57,134 nt of DNA, from positions 2,078 through 59,211 of the forward strand of contig NZ_LNNH01000048.1 of NCBI RefSeq assembly GCF_001542915.1, read 5' to 3'. The notes beneath the pieces were generated by a model that did no database searches, had not been told where the DNA came from, and worked only from the letters and a program-made list of their open reading frames with translations. A program made the position numbers and the translations under genes. The DNA comes from Peribacillus simplex. GTDB taxonomy: Bacteria; Bacillota; Bacilli; Bacillales; DSM-1321. Shown one piece after another: positions 40,874-54,833 of this stretch (the first letter of the stretch is position 1; every line of letters starts with the position of its first letter).

Positions 40874-41752
40874 TCATTCTTCCTGAAATGGCTTGAAAGG
40901 CAGTCCGGTCCGTAACACCCCTCTTGTCTCTACCCCGCCTAAGCCTTTCTCGCCCGTTAACGTATTCCTTAGTACATCCCATACATGAATATTCTCGGTA
41001 AAAGGAGAGAAGCTCACCTTTCCGACAATATACACAGGATCAAGAGCATGAATGTTAACACGCGATGGAGAGCTTGCAAAATTCGCCCCAGCTTGGATGA
41101 GTGATTCAAAATGAGATTGACACGCCCCGGCAAATATAATCAGCTGGTCTAAATGTGAAACCTTCCTTCTTGCTTCCCTAACTGTCTGGACAAAGTCCTT
41201 TGAGTGACGGTATGCATTGATATCGGACATCGGCCCTTTTGATTTTGAATAGGCGTCATGCCCGGTGACAACAAGGATATCCGGCCTGTAATGGTCCAGC
41301 AATCCCCCGATCCTTTGGGGCATTTCCTTTTCATTGCAATAAACGCCATTGACCGGGATACCGAATTTTTGATATAGATCGAGGCATTTCCTTAAGTAAG
41401 AAGCATCTCCATCAACATGGAGGACCCTGCCTGGTATTTGAAAGTATTCACCGCTATAGCGATAGCCATTACTGGACTGATAGCCGTTTTTTTGCTGCTG
41501 CAGCTCAAGATCTTGTGTTAATAAACGGTAAGATTGCTCTTGAAGTGCCTCATTCGACCTTTGTCGATCATTTCTTTCATGATCATTAATGATCATTAAA
41601 TCTTGAAAAGGTGCATCTGCGATCAGCCGGATATCTTCCCCATAAAGGACTGCTTCCCGTCTTCCGGCAATCTCACGAATATCGATTACCCGGAACAGCA
41701 CGTCGCATTTATAGGAAACCCGACCGACAATATCGTTAATTTGAATATTCAT
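40874..41752 (-). CDS. yabG: Sporulation-specific protease YabG
   Basis: YabG processes spore coat proteins before cross-linking in the mother cell. The 292-residue protein has the full length of the family, starting INDIVGRVSYKCDVLFRVID, and contains PDILVVTGHDAY and IIFAGACQSHFESLI, conserved segments with histidine and cysteine that could form the active site. In B. subtilis it is under sigma-K control; I could not identify the promoter in the gap before it. Confidence 0.92.
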   Translation of the reverse strand: MNIQINDIVGRVSYKCDVLFRVIDIREIAGRREAVLYGEDIRLIADAPFQDLMIINDHERNDRQRSNEALQEQSYRLLTQDLELQQQKNGYQSSNGYRYSGEYFQIPGRVLHVDGDASYLRKCLDLYQKFGIPVNGVYCNEKEMPQRIGGLLDHYRPDILVVTGHDAYSKSKGPMSDINAYRHSKDFVQTVREARRKVSHLDQLIIFAGACQSHFESLIQAGANFASSPSRVNIHALDPVYIVGKVSFSPFTENIHVWDVLRNTLTGEKGLGGVETRGVLRTGLPFKPFQEE

Positions 41753-41902
41753 GGCCCCACCCCATGAGAAGACTTATTTTCAGCCCGCCCTAGTTTATTT
41801 TCATTCTTAAGTTATGCAAGCCAATCTTGAATGGTGAAAGTTGGGGATTGACCATCTTCATAGTCAGGTTTTTCATATCGCGCGGGCCACCGGTCAAAAC
41901 AA

Positions 41903-41938
41903 AAAAACCGGAAGCTGGGAGTGACCCCATTCCGGTTT
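41903..41938 (-). terminator. Terminator downstream of rsmA
   Basis: AACCGGAAGCTGGGA pairs with the CCCATTCCGGTT side (41906-41938) with internal mismatches, followed on the minus strand by TTTTTT. Confidence 0.85.
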
Positions 41939-41948
41939 TCCAATATCC

Positions 41949-43383
<1,435 letters not shown>

Positions 43384-43626
43384 GTTATCCTTATCCTCCA
43401 TACAGAAAAGCGCATGCGCTTTGGATCGCTATCGATACATGCATCTGGGCCACCTGTGATGCCTCCCCATTTGCAGAAGAAATTTTACGGAACAATGACA
43501 ATGATTCCAGCCAGCATCATTTATGAAATAAACACACATATTACATCTTAAGCAATTTTTGCTACGTCTATCTTATTAAAACAGTTTTACATGAGGTTTT
43601 TCAACAAATGGAAAATAAAACGTCAA

Positions 43627-43652
43627 AAAACAGGAGACGAATTCATCTCCTG
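43627..43652 (-). terminator. Terminator downstream of yabE
   Basis: CAGGAGA (43631-43637) pairs with TCTCCTG (43646-43652), followed on the minus strand by TTTTTTGACG. It lies 15 bases beyond the yabE stop. Confidence 0.85.
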
Positions 43653-43666
43653 CGAGAGAAACCTTA

Positions 43667-44860
43667 TTAGTCCAATACGCGAATCTTAACTTGCTTTACA
43701 CCCCAACGGTAGGCGTCATTTTTTGAAGAAAAGAAAACGTCGATCTTATTCCCCTTGATAGCTCCGCCTTTGTCAGCAGCCACTGCATAGCCATAGCCCT
43801 CTACATAGACTTTCGACCCTAAGGGGATTACGCTTGGATCGACAGCAATGATTTTCGCACCGGGATTACTCTTGAGATTCACGCCTGTGGACGTGACACC
43901 TGAACAACCCTTGCAACTGGCTGTATAAGCGGTTGATGAAACGTATATTTCTTTCCCATTGGGCGAACTGACGTTGGTTACGCCGCGTGATGCTTGGGCA
44001 ACTGTCGTTTTCGTTCCGACCGTTACAACCTTATCCTGCTTTTTATTCACGACTTTTTCTGAAAGTAATTCTCTTTTGACCTCTTTGCCATTTTCTTTAA
44101 TGACTTCAAATTTCTTGGAAATGAGTCCGTCTTTTCCCTCTTTGACAATTTTCTCTTTCCCTTTTGATAAGGAGTCATCTTTTTTCGTAATGACAGCAAA
44201 GTCAACTGGTTCTTCCACTACATCGGTGACTTTTTCAATTCGAATTACGTTTACCGTATTCTTAGCTTCAACTTTCTCGGCTAGTTCTGGCTCAACTCGA
44301 TCCAAATCATTGAGTTTTACTCCTTGTTGCTTTAAAAAGTCAGCGACAGTAGTCGAAGTTGACCATACCTTTTTTTCATCACCGCCCACCACTAACTTCA
44401 GTGCAAAGGCTTTGTCTATGGCAACTTCCATATTCCCTTTTAGCTTCGTACCTTTTGAGGGCGTGATCTTATCCTGGTCCTTCACATCCAAATCTTGTTC
44501 TTTCAAGAACTCGTCTACCGTATCAGCGGTTGACCAAACTTCCTCGGTTTCACCATCCTGGTTCATGACGATTTTTTGCGCCGGCTTGTAGACAACCTCT
44601 AAATTGTCGCCCACCTTGCTGTCCCTTGATGGGTGGACATAGTCCGCGGCTTGAACGGTAATCTCCAAATCTTTCAAAATATCATTGACAGTAGATGCGT
44701 GTGTCCGCACTACCTCTTTTTTTCCGTCTAGCATGATCGTGACTGTATGCTTTGTTCCTTGATGGATTAGTAATCCCAATGCTGCGGAAACAAGAATTGC
44801 ACTGCATATGGCCATTGCCATTCTCTTCTTCCCAAGCTGTTTGGGGATAAGGCTTTTCAT
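43667..44860 (-). CDS. yabE: Cell-wall-binding protein YabE with DUF348, G5 and 3D domains
   Basis: A resuscitation-promoting-factor-like secreted protein, probably a cell-wall lytic enzyme. The 397-residue protein has an N-terminal membrane or signal segment (about 13-32), three DUF348 repeats (starts near 40, 95, 155; each with an STxxDxLK-type centre such as STVNDILKD, TADTVDEFLKE and TSTTVADFLKQ), a G5 domain (about 215-290) and a C-terminal 3D domain (305-397) with the aspartates in AVDPSVIPLGSKVYVEGYG, ADKGGAIKG and KIDVFF. Only one GYA active-site-type region is present. In B. subtilis its mRNA is controlled by an antisense RNA. Confidence 0.9.
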   Translation of the reverse strand: MKSLIPKQLGKKRMAMAICSAILVSAALGLLIHQGTKHTVTIMLDGKKEVVRTHASTVNDILKDLEITVQAADYVHPSRDSKVGDNLEVVYKPAQKIVMNQDGETEEVWSTADTVDEFLKEQDLDVKDQDKITPSKGTKLKGNMEVAIDKAFALKLVVGGDEKKVWSTSTTVADFLKQQGVKLNDLDRVEPELAEKVEAKNTVNVIRIEKVTDVVEEPVDFAVITKKDDSLSKGKEKIVKEGKDGLISKKFEVIKENGKEVKRELLSEKVVNKKQDKVVTVGTKTTVAQASRGVTNVSSPNGKEIYVSSTAYTASCKGCSGVTSTGVNLKSNPGAKIIAVDPSVIPLGSKVYVEGYGYAVAADKGGAIKGNKIDVFFSSKNDAYRWGVKQVKIRVLD

Positions 44861-45029
44861 AGTATTTAATAGAATGAAAAACTCCTCCTTCCTCCCGGTG
44901 ATTATATAGACTTAGTTATCAAGCTGTCAACCCATTCACTTCTCATTCAGGAAATTACTACCTATTATGCATAGTCCGGAATCAAAAGGAAAGGGCGACT
45001 TCTCGACATAATAAGCCCATTGTGGGAGT

Positions 45030-45072
45030 GAGATTTGTTGAAATCTCGAAAATCGCGATTTTCGCTAGCGAA
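45030..45072. repeat. Cluster of overlapping palindromes between yabE and tatD
   Basis: Three palindromes follow one another: GAGATTT-GTTG-AAATCTC (45030-45047), the perfect 18-base CGAAAATCGCGATTTTCG (45047-45064) and TTCGCTAGCGAA (45061-45072). Neighbours share bases. No T-run follows on either strand, so a simple terminator is unlikely. Confidence 0.7.
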
Positions 45073-45099
45073 CCCCGATGGAAATTGTCAAAAATACTG

Positions 45100-45867
45100 T
45101 CAGTTAATGCCGAATAATTTCTTGGCATTTTCCGTCGTTGCCTTGGAAACTTCCTCTATCGTTAGCTGTTTGATTTCCGCAATCTGCTCGGCGACCAGCT
45201 TCACATAAGAGGGTTCATTACGTTTTCCCCTAAAAGGGTGAGGTGCCAGATAGGGACAATCCGTTTCAACCAACAAACGGTCCAAAGGCACGGCAGCTGC
45301 TACCTCTTTTGGTTTTTTGGCATTTTTAAAGGTCACGGGGCCGCCCAACGAAATATAGAAATTCATCTCTATGCATTCCAACGCCGTTTCAGCGCTCCCG
45401 CTAAAGCAATGCATGATGCCGCCCACACTGGAGGCCTCTTCTTCCTTCAAGATGTTCACGATATCCGCCGTCGCTTCGCGATTATGAATGATGATGGGCA
45501 GCCCCACTTTTTTCGCCAACCGGATTTGCTTCCTGAATACCTCTTTTTGTACATCCTTAGGCGATTTATCCCAATGGTAATCAAGCCCCATTTCTCCAAT
45601 TGCCACTACCTTTGGATGACTGGATAGCTCCTCGATCCATTGTAAGTCGTCTTCGGTCATATCTATGGCATCCACAGGGTGCCATCCGACTGCGGCATAC
45701 ATGAAATCGTAAGCTTCCACCAATTCCATCGCCCTTTTGATGGTTGGCCTGTCAAAGCCAACCACGACCATATGATTCACTCCAGCTTCCTTGGCTCTTT
45801 CAATGACTTCTTCGAGATCCTCGTTGAATTGTTCCGCATTTACATGAACGTGTGTATCAAATAACAT
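45100..45867 (-). CDS. tatD: TatD-family metal-dependent DNase
   Basis: A TIM-barrel hydrolase (YabD) with the metal ligands THVHVN at the N-terminus, EMGLDYH, the IIHNREA and HCFSG histidines and the aspartate in ETDCPYLAP. Members cut DNA 3' to 5' and some act on D-aminoacyl-tRNA. The 255-residue length is normal. It follows metS, as in B. subtilis. Confidence 0.94.
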   Translation of the reverse strand: MLFDTHVHVNAEQFNEDLEEVIERAKEAGVNHMVVVGFDRPTIKRAMELVEAYDFMYAAVGWHPVDAIDMTEDDLQWIEELSSHPKVVAIGEMGLDYHWDKSPKDVQKEVFRKQIRLAKKVGLPIIIHNREATADIVNILKEEEASSVGGIMHCFSGSAETALECIEMNFYISLGGPVTFKNAKKPKEVAAAVPLDRLLVETDCPYLAPHPFRGKRNEPSYVKLVAEQIAEIKQLTIEEVSKATTENAKKLFGIN

Positions 45868-45991
45868 TTTTACTCTTCCTTTCTAGCACTATTTTATTTA
45901 AGAATGAATGTATTATGTTTCACAATTAGATAACAAAAAGATTACAACGGGTACATGCAGGCCTATTTACTTTTTCCAAAACCATAAAGAA

Positions 45992-46034
45992 AAAAACATA
46001 AAAATGTTTCATATGAAACACCTTTATGTTTTTT
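45992..46034 (-). terminator. Terminator downstream of metS
   Basis: AACATAAA and TTTATGTT form the base and GTTTC-ATAT-GAAAC the top of one stem (45996-46030), with T-runs on both strands. Confidence 0.87.
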
Positions 46035-46040
46035 GAGGGT

Positions 46041-48517
<2,477 letters not shown>

Positions 48518-48580
48518 TTGACGAATATGGGAATGGCTGGTATTATAAGTTTATAAAAAAATTTGTCGAATAATGGCGAA
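48518..48580 (+). promoter_or_regulatory. abrB promoter with two downstream Spo0A boxes
   Basis: TTGACG (48518-48523) and TATTAT (48541-48546) are 17 bases apart. Downstream lie TGTCGAA (48564-48570) and TGGCGAA (48574-48580), a perfect and a one-mismatch Spo0A box spaced about one DNA turn. Spo0A-P binding to tandem boxes downstream of the start is the known repression of B. subtilis abrB. Confidence 0.9.
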
Positions 48581-48630
48581 AAAAATAGAAATAGGGTACT
48601 AGATTGTAATCTGAGAGGAGAAATTCTAAA

Positions 48631-48915
48631 ATGAAATCTACAGGTATTGTTCGTAAAGTTGATGAATTAGGCCGGGTCGTTATTCCAATCGAGCTTCGTC
48701 GTACATTGGGAATCGCTGAGAAAGATGCTCTTGAAATCTACGTTGATGACGAGCGCATCATCTTGAAAAAATACAAACCAAACATGACTTGCCAAGTTAC
48801 AGGTGAAGTTTCCGATAACAACCTTACACTTGCAAACGGTAAATTGATCCTTAGCCGTGAAGGCGCTGAATTGCTTATCCAAGAAATTCAACAAAATTTC
48901 ACGACTTCTAAATAA
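48631..48915 (+). CDS. abrB: Transition-state regulator AbrB
   Basis: AbrB represses many stationary-phase genes during growth. The 94-residue protein has the swapped-hairpin DNA-binding domain (MKSTGIVRKVDELGRVVIP, residues 1-50, with the DNA-contacting arginines RR at 23-24) and a C-terminal multimerisation domain. It is the only protein gene on the plus strand in the window, between metS and rsmI, as in B. subtilis. The ATG has GAGAGGAG upstream. Confidence 0.98.
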   Translation: MKSTGIVRKVDELGRVVIPIELRRTLGIAEKDALEIYVDDERIILKKYKPNMTCQVTGEVSDNNLTLANGKLILSREGAELLIQEIQQNFTTSK

Positions 48916-48924
48916 TTGCCTAAC

Positions 48925-48958
48925 AAAAAAACTTCCGGACCCCGGAAGTTTTTTTTTG
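48925..48958 (+). terminator. Bidirectional terminator between abrB and rsmI
   Basis: ACTTCCGG (48931-48938) pairs with CCGGAAGT (48942-48949) with a 3-base loop, with an A-run before and T9 after. It can stop abrB on the plus strand and rsmI on the minus strand. Confidence 0.93.
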
Positions 48959-48959
48959 C

Positions 48960-49847
48960 TCATTTATCCTCGCCATCAATGTGATACGCTTGATATACAT
49001 CTCGTTTTTGGATATCGCGATCCTTTGCGACTTGCTTGATGGCGTCCTTTGAAGTGTACTGCTCGGCTTCTATATAGTGATTGACATGCCCGACTAAATC
49101 AAGTTCCGCCCACCAGGCTTCGGAAGCCTCTTCGTCCGGAAATTGCCCGCCTTCGATTATTAAACAGAACTCACCGCGGATTTCGGACTCCGTCGCCCAA
49201 GTCAGCGCTTCACTTATCGTCCCCCGAATGAATTCTTCGAATTTCTTGGTTAATTCACGACACAATACAATCCGACGGTCACCGAGTACTTCCTGCATAT
49301 GCTTCAAAGTTTCTTTTAAGCGGTGCGGTGATTCATATATGATCCAAGTCGATTCCATCTTTTTTAACTTTTCCAGCTCCCGCTTCTTTTCTTTGGCTCC
49401 GCGCTGTAAAAATCCATAAAAGTAAAAGGGCTGCGGCGTGAGCCCTGATGCAATCAATGCCGTTAATGCAGCGTTTGCACCCGGGAGCGGGATGACTTTA
49501 AACCGCTCGGCTATTGCATCCTTGACCAGTTCGTATCCGGGATCAGAAATCGTAGGTAAACCGGCATCACTTACCAAAGCGATGACCTCTCCTGACCGCA
49601 GCCTCTCTAGCATCTGCTTCCCGCTATATTCCTTATTATGTTCATGGTAGCTGACGATAGGTGTCGTAATTTCGAAGTAATTGCATAATTTCTTCGTATT
49701 CCTTGTGTCCTCGGCAGCAATGACATTCGCTTCCTTTAAGATCCTTAAAGCCCGGAAACTCATATCCTCAAGGTTCCCTATCGGTGTAGGGACCAGATAC
49801 AGGGCTGGCTCCAATCCTTCTTTTTCAAAACTCTTTTGCTGCCACAT
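48960..49847 (-). CDS. rsmI: 16S rRNA 2'-O-ribose C1402 methyltransferase RsmI
   Basis: RsmI methylates the ribose of C1402 in 16S rRNA. The 295-residue protein begins with a short linker then YLVPTPIGNLEDMSFRAL, and has EDTRNTKKL, VSDAGLPTISDPG and FYGFLQRGAKEK, the tetrapyrrole-methylase-like fold of the family. The ATG at 49847 has AGGGAG upstream and lies one base after yazA; a longer reading overlaps yazA and is not family-like. Confidence 0.94.
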   Translation of the reverse strand: MWQQKSFEKEGLEPALYLVPTPIGNLEDMSFRALRILKEANVIAAEDTRNTKKLCNYFEITTPIVSYHEHNKEYSGKQMLERLRSGEVIALVSDAGLPTISDPGYELVKDAIAERFKVIPLPGANAALTALIASGLTPQPFYFYGFLQRGAKEKKRELEKLKKMESTWIIYESPHRLKETLKHMQEVLGDRRIVLCRELTKKFEEFIRGTISEALTWATESEIRGEFCLIIEGGQFPDEEASEAWWAELDLVGHVNHYIEAEQYTSKDAIKQVAKDRDIQKRDVYQAYHIDGEDK

Positions 49848-49848
49848 A

Positions 49849-50109
49849 TCATATATCTCCCTTCGCCATCCACATTTGTTTTTGCTTTCTTGACAATTGC
49901 TTGAATTTATATTCGGCCTGCATGGCCAATGTCTGTGTTTCGAATAATTCATGATGAATCAGTTCAACCGGGGTGCGTCCTCGTGTATACTTTGCCCCCT
50001 TGCCTTGATTATGGGCAGCGATCCTTCGCTCCAAGTCATTTGTATAACCCGCATAATAGCTGCCGTCCCTGCACTTTACGACATAAAAATAATGTTCATT
50101 CTTCTCCAT
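49849..50109 (-). CDS. yazA: GIY-YIG domain protein YazA
   Basis: A compact GIY-YIG nuclease-type domain of the UPF0213 family, 86 residues: [27 protein letters not shown] (in part), with the FYV/YAG equivalents of GIY-YIG and the arginine and tyrosine positions. Function is unsettled; a role in DNA or RNA processing is inferred from the fold. It overlaps yabB by 14 bases and is followed immediately by rsmI. Confidence 0.88.
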   Translation of the reverse strand: MEKNEHYFYVVKCRDGSYYAGYTNDLERRIAAHNQGKGAKYTRGRTPVELIHHELFETQTLAMQAEYKFKQLSRKQKQMWMAKGDI

Positions 50110-50839
50110 ATAAAATCCTTCTGATTTCCGGATTATACTCATTTTCGTCATTATATACAACGAGCGGAGGCAGAATCTTCAAATCAGGGTTCCCATCCTT
50201 TATCCCCTCAATAAGAATCGTATTGGCTTCCTTTGAGCTTTTGGGATAAACGAATTGAAGCCGTTTCGGTTCGATCCTGTACTTCCTCATGAAATGCAGG
50301 ATATCCATCAAGCGCCCCGGCCGATGAACAAAAGCGGCTTTGCCCCCTTGACGCAGCAATTGACTGGAAACGCGCATGACGTCTTCAAGATTACACATGA
50401 TTTCATGCCGGGCAATGGCAAAATGTTCATTTTTATTGATTTCCTCAATCGATGGCGTCGGAAAATACGGGGGATTGCAAGTAACCACGTCATATTTGCT
50501 ATAACCGATCTGTTCCGGCATTTCCTTGATGTCCCCATGAATCATCTCGATCCGGGAGGATAAGCCGTTATGGTCCATGCTTCGCTGGGCCATGTCATAT
50601 AACCGCTCTTGAATCTCGACGCCTGTAATTGCCGCTTTCGTCCTTGTGCTCAGCAATAAGGGCACGACGCCATTCCCCGAACAAAGGTCGACAATTTTCC
50701 CTTTTTGGATCGGGACATTCACGAACCTGGATAATAAAACGGCATCCAATGAAAATGAGAACACCGATGGGCTCTGGATGATCCTTAAATTCTCAGCCAA
50801 TAGATAATCGAGGCGCTCATCGCCTTTAAGTTCCACCAT
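50096..50839 (-). CDS. yabB: tRNA N6-adenine-type methyltransferase YabB
   Basis: A Rossmann-fold SAM methyltransferase of the TrmN6 group (tRNA1-Val adenine-37 type). The ATG at 50839 gives 247 residues starting [14 protein letters not shown], the B. subtilis length, and follows AGGAGGG; the frame upstream carries a terminator sequence and is not coding. SAM motif: [13 protein letters not shown]; catalytic motif NPPYF near residue 120. The substrate in this organism is inferred. Confidence 0.9.
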   Translation of the reverse strand: MVELKGDERLDYLLAENLRIIQSPSVFSFSLDAVLLSRFVNVPIQKGKIVDLCSGNGVVPLLLSTRTKAAITGVEIQERLYDMAQRSMDHNGLSSRIEMIHGDIKEMPEQIGYSKYDVVTCNPPYFPTPSIEEINKNEHFAIARHEIMCNLEDVMRVSSQLLRQGGKAAFVHRPGRLMDILHFMRKYRIEPKRLQFVYPKSSKEANTILIEGIKDGNPDLKILPPLVVYNDENEYNPEIRRILYGEE

Positions 50840-50907
50840 TGCTGTTACCCTCCTAATTATGTATGGAAAAAGCATGTCCAGGATCCATGCTTCGACTTTC
50901 ATCTCGT

Positions 50908-50945
50908 ACAAAAAGGGGCCTGACCCATAGTATGCGTCAGACCCC
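50908..50945 (-). terminator. Terminator downstream of yabA
   Basis: GGGGCCTGAC (50915-50924) pairs with GTCAGACCCC (50936-50945), followed on the minus strand by TTTTTG. Confidence 0.88.
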
Positions 50946-51021
50946 GAATCACTATATATTGTAAACGGTCTATCTATCACTTTAAAAGAGATGGAGCATT
51001 CTTTTATATATTATTCCATTA

Positions 51022-51396
51022 TCACTTCTTGTTTAAAAACGATAAACAGAACAGGCAATCTCCTTCTTTTCGTAAACTGCCAAAATGCAGATTACAAATA
51101 TGGAAGCCCTCTTGATAGATACGGGCTAAATTATCATAGCCTTCCCCGATATCCATAACCTTGTCCGTACTAGCGGTGCGATTTTTCACTTTTTGCTTCA
51201 TCTTTACCGCAGCAGGCGCAGTTTCGACTTCCGCAAGGCCTAACCGATGACGCAAGTGCTCGTTTTCCAGCTTGAGCGACTGGTTTTCCTCAAGGATTTC
51301 AGCCAGGTTCTGCTTCAATTCCCCAAGCTGTTTATACAATTGGCCTATCTGGGTTTCCATATTGGTCACCGACTCAAAAATAGCTTTCTTATCCAC
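51022..51396 (-). CDS. yabA: Replication initiation control protein YabA
   Basis: YabA binds DnaA and the sliding clamp DnaN and limits re-initiation. The 124-residue protein has an N-terminal leucine-zipper coiled coil (about 10-60) and a C-terminal zinc-binding domain with ICNLHFGS and DCLFCLSF cysteine/histidine ligands. Between ricT and yabB, as in B. subtilis. Confidence 0.94.
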   Translation of the reverse strand: MDKKAIFESVTNMETQIGQLYKQLGELKQNLAEILEENQSLKLENEHLRHRLGLAEVETAPAAVKMKQKVKNRTASTDKVMDIGEGYDNLARIYQEGFHICNLHFGSLRKEGDCLFCLSFLNKK

Positions 51397-51410
51397 GCTC
51401 TCCCACCACC

Positions 51411-52241
51411 TTAATAATCTGTGGCTTGAATAGAAACGGCTCCCTCTTTTAGAATCTCATCTAGAGTATACTCTAATACTCTTTCCTGCTCGATTAGTTC
51501 AATCTGAAGTACGCGTTCTAGAATATTAAGCCCCACTACCTTGCCTTTGCCACCAGGCGTATTAATCATTTCACCTAAATCAGGAAGCATTTCCTTCGCA
51601 CTTTCATACTCGTCATTTTCATATTTCAGACAGCACATCAACCGACCGCATAATCCTGAGATTTTTGTAGGGTTTAATGATAAATTTTGATCCTTCGCCA
51701 TTTTGATCGAAACTGGTTCAAAATCCCCAAGAAATGTGGAGCAGCAAAGCATCCTGCCACAAGGCCCGATGCCGCCAAGCATCTTTGCTTCATCCCTAAC
51801 CCCAATTTGGCGTAGCTCTATCCGAGTTCTGAATATGGCAGCTAAATCTTTGACTAAATCACGGAAATCCACGCGGCCATCCGCTGTAAAATAAAACACG
51901 ACTTTATTTCTATCGAATGTATAGGAGACATCGACTAGCTTCATATCCAGCTTATGCTCAATGACCTTCTGACAACATATTGAGTAAGCCTCTTCTGCAG
52001 CAGCCTTGTTCTCATCGACAATCAGCTTATCTTTCGCGTCAGCTACCCGAAGTACTTTTTTCAATGGCAGGACAACATCGTTTTCATCTACTTGCTTACG
52101 GGCTGTAACAACTTTACCGAATTCAACGCCGCGGACAGTCTCCACTATTACAAAATCGTCCTTAGGAATAGCGAATTCACCCGGATCAAAGTAGTATATT
52201 TTGCCCGCTTTTTTAAAACGGACACCTACAACATCATACAA
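51411..52241 (-). CDS. ricT: Y-complex subunit RicT (PSP1 domain)
   Basis: RicT (YaaT) forms the RicAFT complex that carries two [4Fe-4S] clusters and steers RNase Y processing and Spo0A phosphorylation. The 276-residue PSP1 protein has the cysteine groups [10 protein letters not shown] and [11 protein letters not shown]. The start codon is a TTG behind AGGAGG with nine bases spacing; it lies one base after the holB stop. Confidence 0.93.
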   Translation of the reverse strand: MYDVVGVRFKKAGKIYYFDPGEFAIPKDDFVIVETVRGVEFGKVVTARKQVDENDVVLPLKKVLRVADAKDKLIVDENKAAAEEAYSICCQKVIEHKLDMKLVDVSYTFDRNKVVFYFTADGRVDFRDLVKDLAAIFRTRIELRQIGVRDEAKMLGGIGPCGRMLCCSTFLGDFEPVSIKMAKDQNLSLNPTKISGLCGRLMCCLKYENDEYESAKEMLPDLGEMINTPGGKGKVVGLNILERVLQIELIEQERVLEYTLDEILKEGAVSIQATDY

Positions 52242-52242
52242 A

Positions 52243-53247
52243 TCATGATCCCTCCTGCAAATTCAGCACAAGCTGTTCCATCAACAGCTGTGGATTCGTG
52301 TTGGACATCAGCTTTCTTTTTGCTTCCAAGATACACGCCATATGCTCGGCAAGGCGTCTTGAGGAAAGATGAAGAGCGTGAGTTTCAAATTCCTTCAGTT
52401 TATTTTGAAATACAACAAGGTGCTTTTTATCCAACTGAATGTATAATAAATCCTTATATATAAGAAGTAACAAATCAAGACCTCTGTCAACCTGTTCTCT
52501 TTCTTTAAAGTGTGTGAACCAATCCGTTTGAAGGTACAACAATGCCTTCAAGGAATTAAGTTTTAGCACTTCATACAATTTTACCACTATTTTTTGAGCT
52601 TGTACAAACCATTCATCACGGCTAAGCTCGATTCCCGCTTCCACATTCTGTGTTATATGTGCAATAACCGAGGCGAGCTGTGGCTCCAAATCCTGTTCCA
52701 TCAGCTTCCGTTTCACATTCTCCGGGGATAATGGCTTGAACGAAATCACTTGGCATCTTGATAATATCGTCGGCAAAATTCTTTGAATCTGTTCGGTCAT
52801 CAATATCGCAACGGTGTCGGCCGAGGGCTCCTCCAAGAATTTCAATAGACTATTGGCGGCACTCACCGACATTTTGTCCGCATCGGCAATCATATAAACC
52901 TTGCGATCTGCCTCGACGCTCTTTTTCGAGAATTCCTCTTGAAGCCCCTTGATTTGTTCCTTCTTGATGGAGAGGCCATCTTTTTCTATTAAATGGACGT
53001 CTGGATGATTGCCGCTTGAAATCCGTTTGCAATTCCGGCAAGTTTCGCATGGCTCGTAACCTGCTGTGGGGGCTTCACAAAGTAAGCTTTTGGCAAATGT
53101 ATTGCTTATATCCTGTTTACCCGTGCCTTTTTCCCCTTCAAATAAATACGCATGCGCCACTCTGTCCTTCATTATGCTATTCTGCAGCATGGTCATCACC
53201 TGCGGCTGAATTCGGCTCATATCCTGCCATGTTTTATCCAAAACCAT
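52243..53247 (-). CDS. holB: DNA polymerase III delta' subunit
   Basis: HolB is the delta' part of the clamp loader. The 334-residue protein has Walker A GEKGTGKQDI (around residue 35), the zinc cluster CEAPTAGYEPCETCRNCKR and the SRC motif ILSRCQ. The ATG at 53247 is chosen over the TTG one codon upstream. It precedes ricT directly. Confidence 0.94.
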   Translation of the reverse strand: MVLDKTWQDMSRIQPQVMTMLQNSIMKDRVAHAYLFEGEKGTGKQDISNTFAKSLLCEAPTAGYEPCETCRNCKRISSGNHPDVHLIEKDGLSIKKEQIKGLQEEFSKKSVEADRKVYMIADADKMSVSAANSLLKFLEEPSADTVAILMTEQIQRILPTILSRCQVISFKPLSPENVKRKLMEQDLEPQLASVIAHITQNVEAGIELSRDEWFVQAQKIVVKLYEVLKLNSLKALLYLQTDWFTHFKEREQVDRGLDLLLLIYKDLLYIQLDKKHLVVFQNKLKEFETHALHLSSRRLAEHMACILEAKRKLMSNTNPQLLMEQLVLNLQEGS

Positions 53248-53255
53248 CAACTCAC

Positions 53256-53696
53256 TTAAGTATATAGATTAATCAGAAGACCTTTAATTTCACCTATCAT
53301 TTCCAATATTTCAAGCGAGCCTTTCTCTTTATTGAGAATTTCCTCACTTAGCTCAACTAATCTTGCATCTATCGTTTCCACGGTTTTCAATGGCCGGCTT
53401 TGACCATATTGGTTCCAACTAGTGGATTGCTTCAGCTCCAATCCATATTCAACCGCTTCTTTTACAAACCGTTTAACCAACGCCTTATATTTTGCCAATT
53501 CCCTAAAGGTACGTGACCGGACTAAACGCTGCCCCGCCCCTTCAATATCACCTATCAAACGGTTCAAGGTTTGGATTTGCATCTTTTGATCCTGTGTCTG
53601 GACCATTTGCTGAAACCTTCCATTTGCAGACTGAAACTGTTTGGCATCTTGGCGTGTCTTATCCAGCTTAATAGGGATTTCATGGTTGATTTTCAT
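53256..53696 (-). CDS. yaaR: DUF327 protein YaaR
   Basis: A 146-residue protein of the YaaR/DUF327 family with alpha-helical, charged sequence, including RTFRELAKYKALVKRFVKEAVEYG (in part) and a C-terminal KGSLEILEMIGEIKGLLINLY. The function is not known to me. It begins behind GGAGG and sits between darA and holB, an order conserved across Bacillus. Confidence 0.88.
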   Translation of the reverse strand: MKINHEIPIKLDKTRQDAKQFQSANGRFQQMVQTQDQKMQIQTLNRLIGDIEGAGQRLVRSRTFRELAKYKALVKRFVKEAVEYGLELKQSTSWNQYGQSRPLKTVETIDARLVELSEEILNKEKGSLEILEMIGEIKGLLINLYT

Positions 53697-53720
53697 TATG
53701 AACCTCCATGCATCTACCCA

Positions 53721-54104
<384 letters not shown>

Positions 54105-54152
54105 TCATTGACTGGAATAGTATTCCGTTGAATAATCTGAAAACGAATATGA

Positions 54153-54794
54153 TTACCTTCCCGACTCTTTCAGGAGGTTTAATAAGCCGGCTTTCGTTTC
54201 TTCAAAAACTTCTTCGATTGTCCGTCCTGCATCCACGATGATGAAGCGATCTTGCCATCTATTCATGATGAGCTGGTAGCCTTCGCAAACCTTCTTATGA
54301 AAATCCAACGCTTCAAGGTCAAGCCTATTCACTTCGCGCTCCCCATTGGATTGAATGCGCCTCAATCCCTCTCCTGGGTCAATATCGAAAAAGAACGTGG
54401 CGTCGGGCATCATGCCTCCGATTGCGAATTTATTGATACTGTAAACCTCTTCTATATCCAAGCCCCTTGCATGCCCCTGATAGGCCAGAGAGCTATCGAT
54501 AAATCGGTCACAGAGGACGATGCCGCCTCGATCCAGCTCCGGCATGACCACCTCCACTAAATGCTGGCGTCTTGCCGCTGCATATAATAAAGCCTCTGTT
54601 CGAGGATCCATAGCTGTATTTTCTTTATTGAGAATGACTTCCCTGATTTGCTCCGCAATGGGAACCCCGCCTGGCTCGCGCGTTAACAGGACTTGATAGC
54701 CTTCTTCTTGCAGGGCCTTGCCAAGCATGTGGGTAATCGTCGTTTTCCCAGCACCCTCGGGCCCTTCCATTGTTATAAAAATGCCACGCTTCAT
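54153..54794 (-). CDS. tmk: Thymidylate kinase
   Basis: Tmk makes dTDP from dTMP. The 213-residue protein has the P-loop GPEGAGKTT (residues 11-19), the [18 protein letters not shown] region with the DR(F) motif and LID segment. It lies after yaaO and starts behind GGAGG. Confidence 0.97.
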   Translation of the reverse strand: MKRGIFITMEGPEGAGKTTITHMLGKALQEEGYQVLLTREPGGVPIAEQIREVILNKENTAMDPRTEALLYAAARRQHLVEVVMPELDRGGIVLCDRFIDSSLAYQGHARGLDIEEVYSINKFAIGGMMPDATFFFDIDPGEGLRRIQSNGEREVNRLDLEALDFHKKVCEGYQLIMNRWQDRFIIVDAGRTIEEVFEETKAGLLNLLKESGR

Positions 54795-54833
54795 CGATGT
54801 ACCTCCAAGGTTCTTTGTTTGTAGTATATCATT

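Noticed and set aside
50840..50980. N-terminal extension of yabB by 47 residues
   Set aside because: The region contains the yabA terminator; the family start [14 protein letters not shown] with a strong ribosome binding site is at 50839.
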